Source: Micromonospora phaseoli
Lineage (GTDB): Bacteria > Actinomycetota > Actinomycetes > Mycobacteriales > Micromonosporaceae
Assembly: GCF_900109115.1 (NCBI RefSeq)
Contig: NZ_FNYV01000009.1
Coordinates: 208,137 to 272,136 of the forward strand
Length of the DNA stretch: 64,000 bases
Direction of reading: 5' to 3'
Below are positions 45,701 to 54,558 of the stretch, in pieces. Under the pieces are notes generated by a model. That model was given only the letters and a program-made list of their open reading frames with translations, had not been told where the DNA came from and ran no database searches. The translations under genes and the position numbers were made by a program. The number at the start of each line of letters is the position of its first letter. Positions within the stretch are counted from its first letter, which is position 1.

Positions 45701-45827
45701 TGCCGTCCGGTGTGCCGCTGGGCGGCGCACCGGTTCCGCTCGCCGTATCGGCGGTGCTGTAGTCGGCGGTCTCACCGGCCGGGTCAGCGCCGGTCCGTTC
45801 GCCGCCCTCGGGCTCGTTCTCGAGCAT
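42744..45827 (-). CDS. rne: Ribonuclease E/G family protein
   Basis: 1027 residues. Endoribonuclease of mRNA decay and rRNA processing. The first about 450 residues are disordered and charged: acidic stretches (EDEDDEDDEDTAAG) and Arg-rich blocks (GRRRRRRGRRGRGRGKGG), as in actinobacterial RNase E. The catalytic core follows: S1 part (GTMAGNVYLGKVQNVLPSMEAAFVDIG), TMTVVDVNTGKYTG, LRDIGGIVVIDFIDM with the two catalytic Asp, and the Zn-link CDCCKGRG. ATG at 45827 with GGAGAA upstream is the start; the read from 45911 adds nothing conserved. C-terminal Arg-rich tail RRRSRRSGARRRTRP. Confidence 0.95.
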   Translation of the reverse strand: MLENEPEGGERTGADPAGETADYSTADTASGTGAPPSGTPDGSTPGEGPGTVSGAADLGGASDAEAAPRRRTTRRRATPVSQPEQTDAPVEAPSAAAVGSGEAPQAEVFAPVSGDLDPAAKTPRRRRKATTTQKSTEEPLAAVAAEAAAEDVVPPVKVTRTRRKKAGPTAAEAPVDVPAEPTAQFPPAEPAAQLPAAEPSITEPEAGTDFGSAVLPAEADAAPVAAAPSGIDEPAAQPDQEAAVQPAAEPRSRRRRTALSAPTVLFMAPEEINAARLAAAAAPSAEDETAEEPVEPTRRRRRGRRETEPVVAVEADEEQIAAVAEEATEDEDDEDDEDTAAGRRRRRRGRRGRGRGKGGTDDIDDAEDSEDAEDSEAEETVRAEADEAEAEEGDDAEGGDGMTRRRRRRRRRGAGDTDGAADDGVPTVVKIREPRRTVDEVQGVSGSTRLEAKRQRRRDGREQRRTRPPILSESEFLARREAVDRVMAVRQRGDRTQIAVLEDGVLVEHYVTRNSAGTMAGNVYLGKVQNVLPSMEAAFVDIGRGRNAVLYAGEVNWDTSGLEGRARSIEQALRSGDSVLVQVTKDPVGHKGARLTSHIALSGRHLVYVPGGNASGISRKLPDTERKRLRDALKKLVPDGAGVIVRTAAEGASEDELARDVKRLQAQWEDIQDKAAEGGAPVLLYEEPDLVIRVVRDLFNEDFRDLVIEGDTAYDLVESYLSHVSPDLVARLRRHVGTKDVFTEYRIDEQILKGLDRKVFLPSGGHLVIDRTEAMTVVDVNTGKYTGAGGNLEETVTRNNLEAAEEIVRQLRLRDIGGIVVIDFIDMVLESNRELVLRRLTECLGRDRTKHQVTEITSLGLVQMTRKRIGAGLLEAFSETCDCCKGRGLIIHTEPVPEKPRPGGGGDKVKAVASAGVPAAETTSASSRRRGRKNGPTERTVVEVTETDAASTVDAGLHDTMGYDLSRYETETPAEPAVADSQQGESARLAAPDDPDALAEVDEEDGGEGGTGRRRSRRSGARRRTRP

Positions 45828-45959
45828 GGACGTTCTCCAGTTCTGGCATCCCCGGGCGCGGGTGAGCGCTGCCACGCAGGGTCGCCGCAAAAGGTGTTTC
45901 CCCGGGCGCACGGGCGTGCGCGACCGGCGAAGTCTGCCTGCCTGAGCACCGACCGTCGG

Positions 45960-46736
45960 TCAGCGCCCGCCGATGGTTGCCCCGTCGCGGTCCGCGTCAA
46001 GCGGATCCCCGATCGCACCCTGCGCGGTCAGCGGGCCCTGAGCCAGCCGGATCACCTTCGGGGCCACCGGCGGCTCCAGGCCGGCCACCACGCGGAGGCC
46101 GGAAAGGACGTCATCGGGTCGTACGGACGGGGTGACCTGCCGCACGACCAGTTCGAGTATCGCACACGGTACGGCCGGGTCTCCGGAAGGCGTCGCCGAT
46201 GGCGACATTACATCGATGCCGATAACTGCGGCACGCGCGTCGAAGGTTCGCCGCCCCTGCTTGGTCATCCGCTCGACCAACACCTCCTCGACGGCGGAGA
46301 AGGCGGCCACCGCCTTCGCCAGGATGTCGGGGTCCACCTGCGGCAGCTCGATCCGCCAGTGGGACGCCTCGATCCGGTCGGCCAGCCCACCGCCGGCGGC
46401 CACCACGACCTCGAGCACGTCGAGTCCGGGTGAGAGCGCCGCGTCCAGTGCGGCACGCAACTGCTCCGCGTCGACCGGCTCGCGCAGACCGATCTCCAGG
46501 TACTCCGCCTCGCTCGCCACCCCGGTCGGCGCGGCGCTGGCGTACGAGATCTTGGGATGTGGGGTGAAGCCCTGGGAGAACGCCACCGGCACGCCGGCTC
46601 GGCGCAGCGCCCGTTCGAAGGCCCGGGCGAAGTCCCGGTGCGAGGTGAACCGCAACGGGCCGCGCTTGGCGTACCGGATCCGGACGCGCTGGACGACCGG
46701 CGCCTGGCCACCTTCGGGCTGTGGTTTCTTACGGAT
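45960..46736 (-). CDS. Radical-SAM-associated protein (DUF2344/TIGR03936)
   Basis: About 258 residues. Family pattern RYAKRGPLRFTSHRDFARAFERALRRAGVPVAFSQGFTPHPKIS, SEAEYLEIGL and a C-terminal RQVTPSVRPDDV. Paired with the radical SAM protein just upstream, with which it is usually co-annotated as radical SAM-linked; its job is unknown. No ATG, GTG or TTG precedes the conserved VRIRYAKRG strand; the only canonical start (TTG at 46655) would delete it. An ATC at 46736 lies seven bases after GAGGAG and is the likely start. An ATC at 46739 is also possible. Confidence 0.72.
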   Translation of the reverse strand: MRKKPQPEGGQAPVVQRVRIRYAKRGPLRFTSHRDFARAFERALRRAGVPVAFSQGFTPHPKISYASAAPTGVASEAEYLEIGLREPVDAEQLRAALDAALSPGLDVLEVVVAAGGGLADRIEASHWRIELPQVDPDILAKAVAAFSAVEEVLVERMTKQGRRTFDARAAVIGIDVMSPSATPSGDPAVPCAILELVVRQVTPSVRPDDVLSGLRVVAGLEPPVAPKVIRLAQGPLTAQGAIGDPLDADRDGATIGGR

Positions 46737-46778
46737 GATCGCGCTCCTCGGTGTCTGACCCAGCCCGCCGCGCTGCGG

Positions 46779-48764
46779 TCACTGCTGAGCGCCGGTGGGC
46801 AGCTTCAGACCGTTGACCGGGGTCAGCGGGAGCAGCTTCCGGCCGGTCGGGCCGATCTGGATCTCGGTGTCCATCGTCGGGCAGACGCCGCAGTCGAAGC
46901 ACGGCGTCCACCGACAGTCGTCCTGCTCGTACTCGCCGAGCGAATCCTGCCAGTCCTGCCAGAGCCAGTCCTTGTCCAGGCCCGAGTCCAGGTGGTCCCA
47001 GGGCAGGACCTCCAGCTCGTCGCGCTGGCGGGTGGTGTACCAGTCGAGGTCCACCCCGAAGCCGGGTAGCACCTCGGCGGCGGCGTCCACCCAGCGCTGG
47101 TACGAGAAGTGCTCGCTCCAACCGTCGAACCGGCCGCCCTGCTCCCAGACCCGACGGATCACCGCGCCGACCCGGCGGTCACCCCGGGACAGCAGGCCCT
47201 CGATCAGCGAGGGCTCGCCGTCGTGGTAGCGGTAGCCGATCGCCCGACCCAGCGAGCGGTCGGCGTTGATCGCCTGCTTGAGCAGCTTGAGCCGGTGGTC
47301 GATGACCTCCGGACGCTCCATCGACGCCCACTGGAACGGGGTGTGCGGCTTCGGCACGAACCCGCCGATCGATACGGTGCACCGGATGTCCTTGGAGCCG
47401 GTCGCGGCCCGTCCGGCCCGGATGACCTCGTGCGCCATGTCGGCGATCTCCAGGACGTCGGCGTCGGTCTCCGTGGGCAGGCCGCACATGAAGTAGAGCT
47501 TCACCTGCCGCCAGCCGTTGGTGTACGCGGTGACCACGGTGCGGATGAGGTCTTCCTTCGACACCATCTTGTTGATCACCTTGCGGATCCGCTCCGACCC
47601 GCCCTCGGGGGCGAAGGTCAGACCGGTCCGCCGACCGTTGCGGGACAGCTCCTGGGCCAGGTCAATGTTGAACGCGTCCACTCGGGTGGAGGGCAGCGAC
47701 AGCGACACGTTGGTGCCCTGGTACTGCTCGGCCAGGCCGGAGCACATGTCACCGATCTCCGAGTGGTCGGCCGACGACAGCGACAGCAGGCCCACCTCGT
47801 GGAAGCCGGAGAACTCCAGCCCCTGCTGCACCATCTGCCCCACGGTGGTGATGGAACGCTCACGTACCGGCCGGGTGATCATCCCCGCCTGACAGAACCG
47901 GCAGCCCCGGGTACAGCCTCGGAAGATCTCCACCGCGTACCGCTCGTGCACCGTCTCGGCCAGCGGTACCAGCGGCTTCTTCGGGTACGGCCAGGCGTCC
48001 AGGTCCATCGTCGTGCGCTTGTGCACCCGGAACGGCACGTCCGCCCGGTTCGGCACGACCCGCTGGATGCGACCGTCGGGCAGGTAGTCCACGTCGTAGA
48101 AGCGCGGCACGTAGACGCTCTCGGTACGGGCCAGCCGCAGCAACAGCTCGTCCCGACCGCCGGGGCAACCCTCGGCCTTCCACTCCCGGACGATCGTGGT
48201 GATCTCCAGGACCGCCTCCTCGCCGTCGCCGAGGACGGCGGCGTCGACGAAGTCGGCGATGGGCTCCGGGTTGAACGCGGCGTGCCCGCCGGCCACGATC
48301 ACCGGGTCGGCGTCGGTCCGGTCGGCCGCCAGCAGCGGTACGCCGGCCAGGTCGATCGCGGTGAGCAGATTGGTGTAGCCCAGCTCGGTGGCGAACGAGA
48401 TGCCGAACAGATCGAAATCGCGGACCGGGCGGTGCGCGTCGACGGTGAACTGCGGCACGCCCTGGGCGCGCATCAGCGCCTCCAGGTCCGGCCAGACCGC
48501 GTACGTCCGCTCGGCCAGTACGTCGGGCAGCTCGTTGAGCACCTCGTAGAGGATCTGCACGCCCTGGTTGGGCAGGCCCACCTCGTACGCGTCCGGGTAC
48601 ATCAGCGCCCAGCGCACGGTCGCCGAGTCCCAGTCCTTGACCACCGCACCCAGCTCGCCACCGACGTACTGGATGGGCTTGGTCACCTGGGGCAGCAACG
48701 GCTCCAACTGGGGCCACACGGAGTTGGCCGCGACGGGACGCGGTGTGGTGGACGGGACGCTCAT
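46779..48764 (-). CDS. TIGR03960 family B12-binding-site-like radical SAM protein
   Basis: 661 residues. Radical SAM motif CTRGCRFCQAG (Cys-x3-Cys-x2-Cys, about residue 282-289). N-terminal half has a Rossmann-type region (PVIVAGGHAAFNPEPIADFVDAAVLGDGEEA) and FGISFATELGYTNLL, matching TIGR03960; substrate unknown, though a link to tRNA/rRNA or B12-dependent modification has been suggested. A Cys-rich C-terminus (CFDCGVC) may bind a second cluster. ATG at 48764. It precedes the radical-SAM-associated partner, with 43 bases between, and this pair is nearly universal. Confidence 0.93.
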   Translation of the reverse strand: MSVPSTTPRPVAANSVWPQLEPLLPQVTKPIQYVGGELGAVVKDWDSATVRWALMYPDAYEVGLPNQGVQILYEVLNELPDVLAERTYAVWPDLEALMRAQGVPQFTVDAHRPVRDFDLFGISFATELGYTNLLTAIDLAGVPLLAADRTDADPVIVAGGHAAFNPEPIADFVDAAVLGDGEEAVLEITTIVREWKAEGCPGGRDELLLRLARTESVYVPRFYDVDYLPDGRIQRVVPNRADVPFRVHKRTTMDLDAWPYPKKPLVPLAETVHERYAVEIFRGCTRGCRFCQAGMITRPVRERSITTVGQMVQQGLEFSGFHEVGLLSLSSADHSEIGDMCSGLAEQYQGTNVSLSLPSTRVDAFNIDLAQELSRNGRRTGLTFAPEGGSERIRKVINKMVSKEDLIRTVVTAYTNGWRQVKLYFMCGLPTETDADVLEIADMAHEVIRAGRAATGSKDIRCTVSIGGFVPKPHTPFQWASMERPEVIDHRLKLLKQAINADRSLGRAIGYRYHDGEPSLIEGLLSRGDRRVGAVIRRVWEQGGRFDGWSEHFSYQRWVDAAAEVLPGFGVDLDWYTTRQRDELEVLPWDHLDSGLDKDWLWQDWQDSLGEYEQDDCRWTPCFDCGVCPTMDTEIQIGPTGRKLLPLTPVNGLKLPTGAQQ

Positions 48765-48957
48765 GATGGCCAAGGGTACGCGCCCGCCCGGCGGCCAGCG
48801 CGCCACACCTGTCCGACGCGGGCTGTCGAAGGGCCCGCCGGGCCACCGCCAGCCCTGCGCCGAACGCTGCCCCGAACGGCGACAGCGGGGCAGCCGGATT
48901 CGTCGGCGGTGGCACAGCGGTACTAACCTCGGGTCGGCGTGAGAGGAGATTGCCGCG

Positions 48958-50487
48958 ATGCCGGAGCCGCAGCCGGGAGCAGACCGGCCGGTCGACGGGA
49001 ACCTTCCGGATTCACACCGGGACGGTGAGCCGGCGGTCACCCAGGGGCAGGCCCCCACTCCCGTACCACCGGCCGACGGGCCCCGCACGGGCCCCGACGG
49101 CACCCACGAGCTGCCCGCCGAACCACCCGAGGCGACCGGGCAACCGACCCGGTCCATCGACCCGGAGCCGGGCGACCAGCCCAGCCGACCAACCGAAGCC
49201 GACCGGGCCGAAGCCGACCGGGCCGAAGCCGATCGGCGGGACGCCGATGTGGCCGAAGCCGATCCGGCCGACGCCACCCGCCGGGCCCCGGATGGGGAAC
49301 ACCGGCCGGCCCCGGAGGCCGAGGTCGGTCCGCAGGGCACCCGCGTGCTGCCCGATCCGGCCGCATCGGAGGCAGCGGGCCCGGAGGCAGCAGCACCGCG
49401 CTGGAGCGGTTCGGCCGCCGTTCCGCCGGCGCCGCCGCGCCGCCGCGGATGGGGCGAGTCGGCCGAGCCCACCCCGCCGCCCGTGACACCGGCGCCGGAG
49501 CCGGAACATCAAACCCCGGTCGACCCGTGGGCGGGCGTCGACACCAGCGGCTGGGAGTTGCCCTCGGCGGACTTTCCGGCCCTGCCGCCGACGCTGTCCT
49601 ACCCGGCCCCGCCGGCTACCCGGCCGTACTCCGGGCCACCCGCGCCGCCGGTCTCCCCCGCGCCGCAGGTCTCCCCGGCCCCGCACCAGCAACCGCCCGG
49701 TTCGTACCCGCAACCGCTCGGCCCGTACCCGCCATCGGCTCCGCGGCCCACGCCGGTGGCGCCGGCCTATCCGCCGCCGGTCGCCCGACCGCCGGCGCAC
49801 CCCGCACCGCCACCGAACCCGGCCGGGCCACCGATGGCCCCGCCGCCGAGCCGTGGGCGAGGTAGGAAGAAAGGCGGGCCCGTCGCACCGCCGCCCGGCT
49901 GGCAGGCGCCCCCGGGGTACGCCCCGGCCACCAAGCGCAGGCGACGCCGCTGGCCCTGGCTGCTGCTGCTGACCCTGGCCTGCTGCTGCGGCTGTCCGGC
50001 CTACTACGGCGTGCCGATGGCCAGCCAGTACCCGGCGAACGCCGCGTTGCCGGGGCAGGTCGCCGACCTGCGCCTGCGTGAGGACCCCCGCAGTGCCCAG
50101 AACGCCCGGCAACTGGAGACCCAGATGCGCCAGGCGCACTGGCTCGCCGAGGACACCTTCGCCGGGATCTACACCACCAGCAACGGCAAGCGGGTGACCG
50201 TCTTCGGCGGTACGGGCTTCCGGTTCACACCCTCCGCGGACGCCGACGCCGAGATGGAACGCCTCACCGACCAGTACGCCCTGGCCGAGACGAAGGTCGT
50301 GGAGACCGGCGTCCGGGGCCGGCACGAACGCTGCGCCGTCGGCCGCGCCGACGGCGTCGGGGTGGTGGTCTGCACCTCGGTCGACCACGGCAGTCTGACC
50401 AGCGCCGTCTTCACGGGGCTCTCGGTGGACGACAGCGCCCGACTGCTCGGCACCCTGCGGGAGCAGATCGTCACCACGGACGGCTGA
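48958..50487 (+). CDS. Proline-rich membrane-anchored protein with conserved C-terminal domain
   Basis: 509 residues. The first about 325 residues are disordered, Pro/Ala/Glu-rich with EADRAEADRAEAD repeats. Then a polybasic stop (ATKRRRRRWPWLLLL) and single membrane segment (LLLLTLACCCGCPAYYGVP), leaving a C-terminal domain (about 355-509) outside. That domain has RCAVGRADGVGVVVCTSVDHGS and SVDDSARLLGTLREQ, matching the C-terminal half of the protein at 62741. The two Cys may form a disulfide. ATG start with GAGGAG upstream. Function unknown. Confidence 0.78.
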   Translation: MPEPQPGADRPVDGNLPDSHRDGEPAVTQGQAPTPVPPADGPRTGPDGTHELPAEPPEATGQPTRSIDPEPGDQPSRPTEADRAEADRAEADRRDADVAEADPADATRRAPDGEHRPAPEAEVGPQGTRVLPDPAASEAAGPEAAAPRWSGSAAVPPAPPRRRGWGESAEPTPPPVTPAPEPEHQTPVDPWAGVDTSGWELPSADFPALPPTLSYPAPPATRPYSGPPAPPVSPAPQVSPAPHQQPPGSYPQPLGPYPPSAPRPTPVAPAYPPPVARPPAHPAPPPNPAGPPMAPPPSRGRGRKKGGPVAPPPGWQAPPGYAPATKRRRRRWPWLLLLTLACCCGCPAYYGVPMASQYPANAALPGQVADLRLREDPRSAQNARQLETQMRQAHWLAEDTFAGIYTTSNGKRVTVFGGTGFRFTPSADADAEMERLTDQYALAETKVVETGVRGRHERCAVGRADGVGVVVCTSVDHGSLTSAVFTGLSVDDSARLLGTLREQIVTTDG

Positions 50488-50523
50488 GCGGCACCGCCTC
50501 CCCGCCGCACCGCCCGGAGCTGC

Positions 50524-51222
50524 TCAGACGGCGCCGGGCTCGCCGGCGACCGGCGGGTGGGCGCGCGGCGGGGCGTAGCGGGAGACGTACTCCTGGCCGG
50601 TGAGCTTCTGGATCTCGCCCATCATCTCGTCGGTCAGCTTCCGCAGCGACAGCCGATCATCGGGCCGGTCGGTGAAGTCGAGCGGCTTGCCGAACCTGAT
50701 GGTGATCTTCCCGGTGAACGGGCGTGGCACCCGGGCGCCGATCGGCTGCACCTTCTCGGTGCCGATCATGCCGACCGGGATGATCGGCACGCCGGCCGCG
50801 ATGGCGAGCCGGACCGCACCGGTGCGCCCCCGGTACAGCCGCCCGTCCGGCGAGCGCGTGCCCTCCGGGTAGACGACCACCAGGTCGCCGCCCTTGAGCG
50901 CCGGGATGGCGGCGTCGAACGCGGCGAGCGCGGCGCGGCCACCAGCGCGCTCCACCGGGATCGCGCCGAGGCCGGTTAGCACGAACCTGGAGAACCGCCC
51001 CTTGAGGCTGGTGCCGGTGAAGTACTCGGACTTCGCCCAGAACGCCAGGTGCCGGGGGACCACCGTGCCGAGGAACAGCTCGTCGGCGACCGACAGGTGG
51101 TTGCCGGCGAAGATCGCGCCGCCACTCGCCGGGATGTGCTCCAGCCCCTCCACGGTCGGCCGGAACGCCAGCCGCATCGCGGGCCCCACGGTGAGCTTGC
51201 CGATGGTGTAGAGCAGCGGCAC
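50524..51222 (-). CDS. 1-acyl-sn-glycerol-3-phosphate acyltransferase (PlsC family)
   Basis: 232 residues from the GTG at 51222, nine bases after GGAGG. Phospholipid acyltransferase: NHLSVAD (the HxxxxD-type motif, about 42-48, in AGNHLSVADELFLG), FARGxx-like RFVLTGLGAIPVERAGG, and VVYPEGTRSPDGRL (the EGTRS substrate motif). Would acylate lysophosphatidic acid or a related lipid. N-terminal LLYTIGKLTVGPAM sits at the membrane. Upstream in-frame sequence toward 51351 includes the palindromic repeats and is not coding. Convergent with the 48958 gene. Confidence 0.93.
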   Translation of the reverse strand: MPLLYTIGKLTVGPAMRLAFRPTVEGLEHIPASGGAIFAGNHLSVADELFLGTVVPRHLAFWAKSEYFTGTSLKGRFSRFVLTGLGAIPVERAGGRAALAAFDAAIPALKGGDLVVVYPEGTRSPDGRLYRGRTGAVRLAIAAGVPIIPVGMIGTEKVQPIGARVPRPFTGKITIRFGKPLDFTDRPDDRLSLRKLTDEMMGEIQKLTGQEYVSRYAPPRAHPPVAGEPGAV

Positions 51223-51328
51223 TGGTCCTCCGGCGGATCGAGTGAGGGAAGAGGCGGTGTCACGGTAGCGGACCGCCGCACGGCGGTCGGCGCGAGGTGG
51301 GGCGCGTCCGCTGGCTGGGTGACGGGGG

Positions 51329-51381
51329 TTAAGCAGGGGCCCCTTTACCACCTGAGGCGTTAAGAAGGGCCCCTTCCTTAC
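51329..51381. repeat. Pair of palindromic GGGGCCCC-type intergenic repeats (second locus)
   Basis: GTTAAGCAGGGGCCCCTTTA (51329-51348, near-palindromic) and TTAAGAAGGGCCCCTTCCTT (51360-51379), about 30 bases apart. Same element type and spacing as the 9649-9698 pair. It lies in the 160-base spacer between ileS and plsC. Confidence 0.82.
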
Positions 51382-51384
51382 CCG

Positions 51385-54300
51385 TCAGAGTCGGCGGACC
51401 GTGACCGTCACCGGCTCGCCCTCGCCGACCTCGCCGGCGAAGCCGTCGATCCCCTCGGCGAAGTCGACGGTGTCGGCCAGCACCTCCCGGGCCACGAAGT
51501 CGGTGTACCCGGACACCGCGGCGCGGACCTCCTCGGAGGCCGACACCGACACCACGATCCGGTCGGAGACGTCCAGGTCGGCGGCCCGGCGGGCCTGCTG
51601 GACCACCCGGACGACGTCGCGGGCCAGCCCCTCCGCGGCCAGCTCCGGGGTGACCGTGGTGTCCAGCACCACCACCCCCTCGCCGCCGGGCAGCGACGCC
51701 GAGTGGTCGGCGTCGGCCACGATCAGGCGCAGCTCGTACTCGCCCTCGGCGAGGGCGACCCCGGCGGCGACCGGAGCGCCGTCGTGCAGCTCCCAGTCCC
51801 CCGCCTTGACCGCCTTGATCACCTGCTGCACCTGCTTGCCGATCCGGGGCCCGAGCGCCCGGGGCACCACGGTGAGCACCTGCTGGCAGTACGCCGACAC
51901 CTCGCCGGTGAACTCCACCTGCTTGACGTTGACCTCGTCGGCCACCAGGTCGGCGAAGGGACGCAGCTGCTCGGCCAGGGGTGTGGCCACGGTCAGCTTC
52001 GACAGCGGCAGTCGTACCCGCAGCCCCTTCGCCTTGCGCAGCGACAGCGCCGCCGAGGCGACCGCCCGGACGGCGTCCATCGCGGCGACCAGCTCGTGGT
52101 CGGCCGGGAACTGCTCCGCCTGCGGCCAGTCGGTCAGGTGCACCGACCGCTCGCCGGTCAGCCCGCGCCAGATCTCCTCGGCGGTCAACGGCGCCAGCGG
52201 TGCCACCACCCGGCAGAGCGTTTCCAGCACCGTCCACAGGGTGTCGAACGCGTCGGCGTCCCCGGCCCAGAACCGGTCCCGCGAGCGGCGCACGTACCAG
52301 TTGGTCAACGCGTCCAGGTAGGAGCGGACGGTGGCGCAGGCACCGGAGATGTCGTACGCGTCCATCTGTGCGCCGACCGTCGTCACCAGCTCGTTCGTCT
52401 TCGCCAGCACGTACCGGTCGAGCAGGTTGCCGGCGGCGTCGCCACCACCGGCCGGCTCGGCGTCCGTCTTCCGCCTGGCCTGGTAGGAGTCGGCGTTGGC
52501 GTAGAGCGAGAAGAAGTACCAGACGTTCCACAGCGGCAGCAGCACCTGCCGGACGGCGTCGCGCACGCTCGACTCCTGCACCGGCATGTCGCCGCCGCGC
52601 AGCACCGGTGAGGACATCAACATCCAACGCATCGCGTCCGAGCCGTACGAGTCGAAGACGTGGTACACGTCCGGATAGTTGCGCAGGCTCTTGGACATCT
52701 TGCGTCCGTCGGAGCCGAGCAGGATGCCGTGGCTGAGGCAGTTGCGGAACGCCGGGCGGTCGAACAGCGCGGTGGCCAGCACGTGCATGGTGTAGAACCA
52801 GCCGCGGGTCTGCCCGATGTACTCGACGATGAAGTCGCCCGGGTAGTGGTGCTCGAACCAGTCGGCGTTCTCGAACGGGTAGTGCACCTGGGCGAACGGC
52901 ATCGAGCCGGACTCGAACCAGCAGTCCAGCACCTCCGGCACCCGGCGCATCATCGACTGGCCCGTCGGGTCGTCCGGGTTGGGCCGGACCAGCTCGTCCA
53001 CCGCCGGTCGGTGCAGGTCGGTCAGGCGTACCCCGAAGTCCCGCTCGATCTCGGCGAGCGACCCGTACACGTCGATCCGGGGGTGGTTCGGGTCGTCGGA
53101 GCGCCACACCGGAATGGGCGAGCCCCAGAACCGGTTCCGGCTGATCGACCAGTCCCGGGCGTTGGCCAGCCACTTGCCGAACGAGCCGTCCTTGATGTGC
53201 CCCGGTGTCCAGTTGATCTGCTGGTTCAGCTCGACCATCCGGTCCTTGAACTTCGTCACCGCCACGAACCACGACGACACCGCCTTGTAGACCAGCGGGG
53301 TGTCGCAGCGCCAGCAGTGCGGGTACGAGTGGGTGTAGGTGTCCTGCCTGAGCACCACCCCCCGGTCCTTCAGCTCCCGGATCACCGGCTTGTTGACGTC
53401 GAAGACCTGCTCGCCCTGGTACGGCGGAACCAGCCCGGTGAACCGGGTGTGGTCGTCCACGGTGACGATGGTCGGGATGCCGGCGGCGTTGCAGACGTTC
53501 TGGTCGTCCTCGCCGAAAGCCGGCGCCAGGTGCACGATCCCGGTGCCGTCCTCGGTGGTCACGAACTCCGCGCCGAGCACCTGGTAGGCGTTGTCGCCGG
53601 CGTGCTCCACCAGGAAGTCGAACAGCGGCGTGTACCGGCGCCCCACCAGGTCCGCGCCGCGCACGGTGCCCACCTGCTCGTACCCCTCCAACTCCTTGGC
53701 GTACGCGTCGAGCCGGGCCGCGCCCACCAGGTGGTTGACGCCGTCGCGCGCCAGCACCGCGTACTCGATGTCCGGGCCGACGGCGAGCGCGAGGTTCGAC
53801 GGCAGGGTCCACGGCGTGGTGGTCCAGACGCCGAGCCGGACCGGCCCACGCACCAGCTCCGGCGCGGACTCGTCGGGGGTGAGCTGGAACCAGACGGTCA
53901 GGGTGGGATCGTGCCGGTCGCGGTAGACGTCGTCCATCCGGGTCTCGGTGTTCGACAACGGCGTCTCGCACCGCCAGCAGTACGCCAGCACCCGGAAACC
54001 CTCGTAGACCAGGCCCTTGTCGTGCAGGGTCTTGAAGGCCCACATGACGCTTTCCATGTAGTCCAGGTCGAGGGTCTTGTAGTCGTTGGCGAAGTCGACC
54101 CAGCGGGCCTGCCGGGTGACGTACCGCTCCCAGTCCTGGGTGAACTCCAGCACCGAGGCGCGGCACGCCTCGTTGAACCGGGCCACGCCCAGGTCGAGGA
54201 TCTCCGCCTTGCTGGTGATGCCGAGCTGCTTCTCGGCGACCACCTCGGCGGGCAGGCCGTGGCAGTCCCAGCCGAAGCGCCGCTCCACCCGCCGGCCGCG

Positions 54301-54558
54301 CATGGTCTGGTAACGCGGCACCACGTCCTTGACGTACCCGGTGAACAGGTGGCCGTAGTGCGGCAGGCCGTTGGCGAACGGCGGACCGTCGTAGAAGACG
54401 TACTCGTTGGCACCGTCCGCGCCGGCCGCCCGGCTGTCGACGCTGGCCTCGAAGGTCTTGTCGGCCGTCCAGTGTTCGAGCACGCGGCGTTCGACCGCGG
54501 GCAGGTCCGGGCTCGCCGGGACACCGGTGGCGGTCGGTTCGTGCAACGGATAGGCCAT
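51385..54558 (-). CDS. ileS: Isoleucyl-tRNA synthetase (type 2)
   Basis: 1057 residues. Class I synthetase: HIGH-type motif GLPHYGHLFTGY (about 66-77), editing domain, KMSKS in DGRKMSKSLRNYPD (about 614), and an anticodon-binding C-terminus. FYDGPPFANGLPHYGH and WDCHGLPAE are hallmarks of the eukaryotic-like IleRS2, which in other bacteria is associated with mupirocin tolerance; inference here. ATG at 54558. Expression should be controlled by the T-box leader. A minor residue: C-terminal extension with long helical domain. Followed by the palindromic pair at 51329. Confidence 0.96.
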   Translation of the reverse strand: MAYPLHEPTATGVPASPDLPAVERRVLEHWTADKTFEASVDSRAAGADGANEYVFYDGPPFANGLPHYGHLFTGYVKDVVPRYQTMRGRRVERRFGWDCHGLPAEVVAEKQLGITSKAEILDLGVARFNEACRASVLEFTQDWERYVTRQARWVDFANDYKTLDLDYMESVMWAFKTLHDKGLVYEGFRVLAYCWRCETPLSNTETRMDDVYRDRHDPTLTVWFQLTPDESAPELVRGPVRLGVWTTTPWTLPSNLALAVGPDIEYAVLARDGVNHLVGAARLDAYAKELEGYEQVGTVRGADLVGRRYTPLFDFLVEHAGDNAYQVLGAEFVTTEDGTGIVHLAPAFGEDDQNVCNAAGIPTIVTVDDHTRFTGLVPPYQGEQVFDVNKPVIRELKDRGVVLRQDTYTHSYPHCWRCDTPLVYKAVSSWFVAVTKFKDRMVELNQQINWTPGHIKDGSFGKWLANARDWSISRNRFWGSPIPVWRSDDPNHPRIDVYGSLAEIERDFGVRLTDLHRPAVDELVRPNPDDPTGQSMMRRVPEVLDCWFESGSMPFAQVHYPFENADWFEHHYPGDFIVEYIGQTRGWFYTMHVLATALFDRPAFRNCLSHGILLGSDGRKMSKSLRNYPDVYHVFDSYGSDAMRWMLMSSPVLRGGDMPVQESSVRDAVRQVLLPLWNVWYFFSLYANADSYQARRKTDAEPAGGGDAAGNLLDRYVLAKTNELVTTVGAQMDAYDISGACATVRSYLDALTNWYVRRSRDRFWAGDADAFDTLWTVLETLCRVVAPLAPLTAEEIWRGLTGERSVHLTDWPQAEQFPADHELVAAMDAVRAVASAALSLRKAKGLRVRLPLSKLTVATPLAEQLRPFADLVADEVNVKQVEFTGEVSAYCQQVLTVVPRALGPRIGKQVQQVIKAVKAGDWELHDGAPVAAGVALAEGEYELRLIVADADHSASLPGGEGVVVLDTTVTPELAAEGLARDVVRVVQQARRAADLDVSDRIVVSVSASEEVRAAVSGYTDFVAREVLADTVDFAEGIDGFAGEVGEGEPVTVTVRRL

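Noticed and set aside
43275..46433. Long plus-strand open frame antisense to rne
   Set aside because: Same artefact; the product mirrors the codon pattern of rne.
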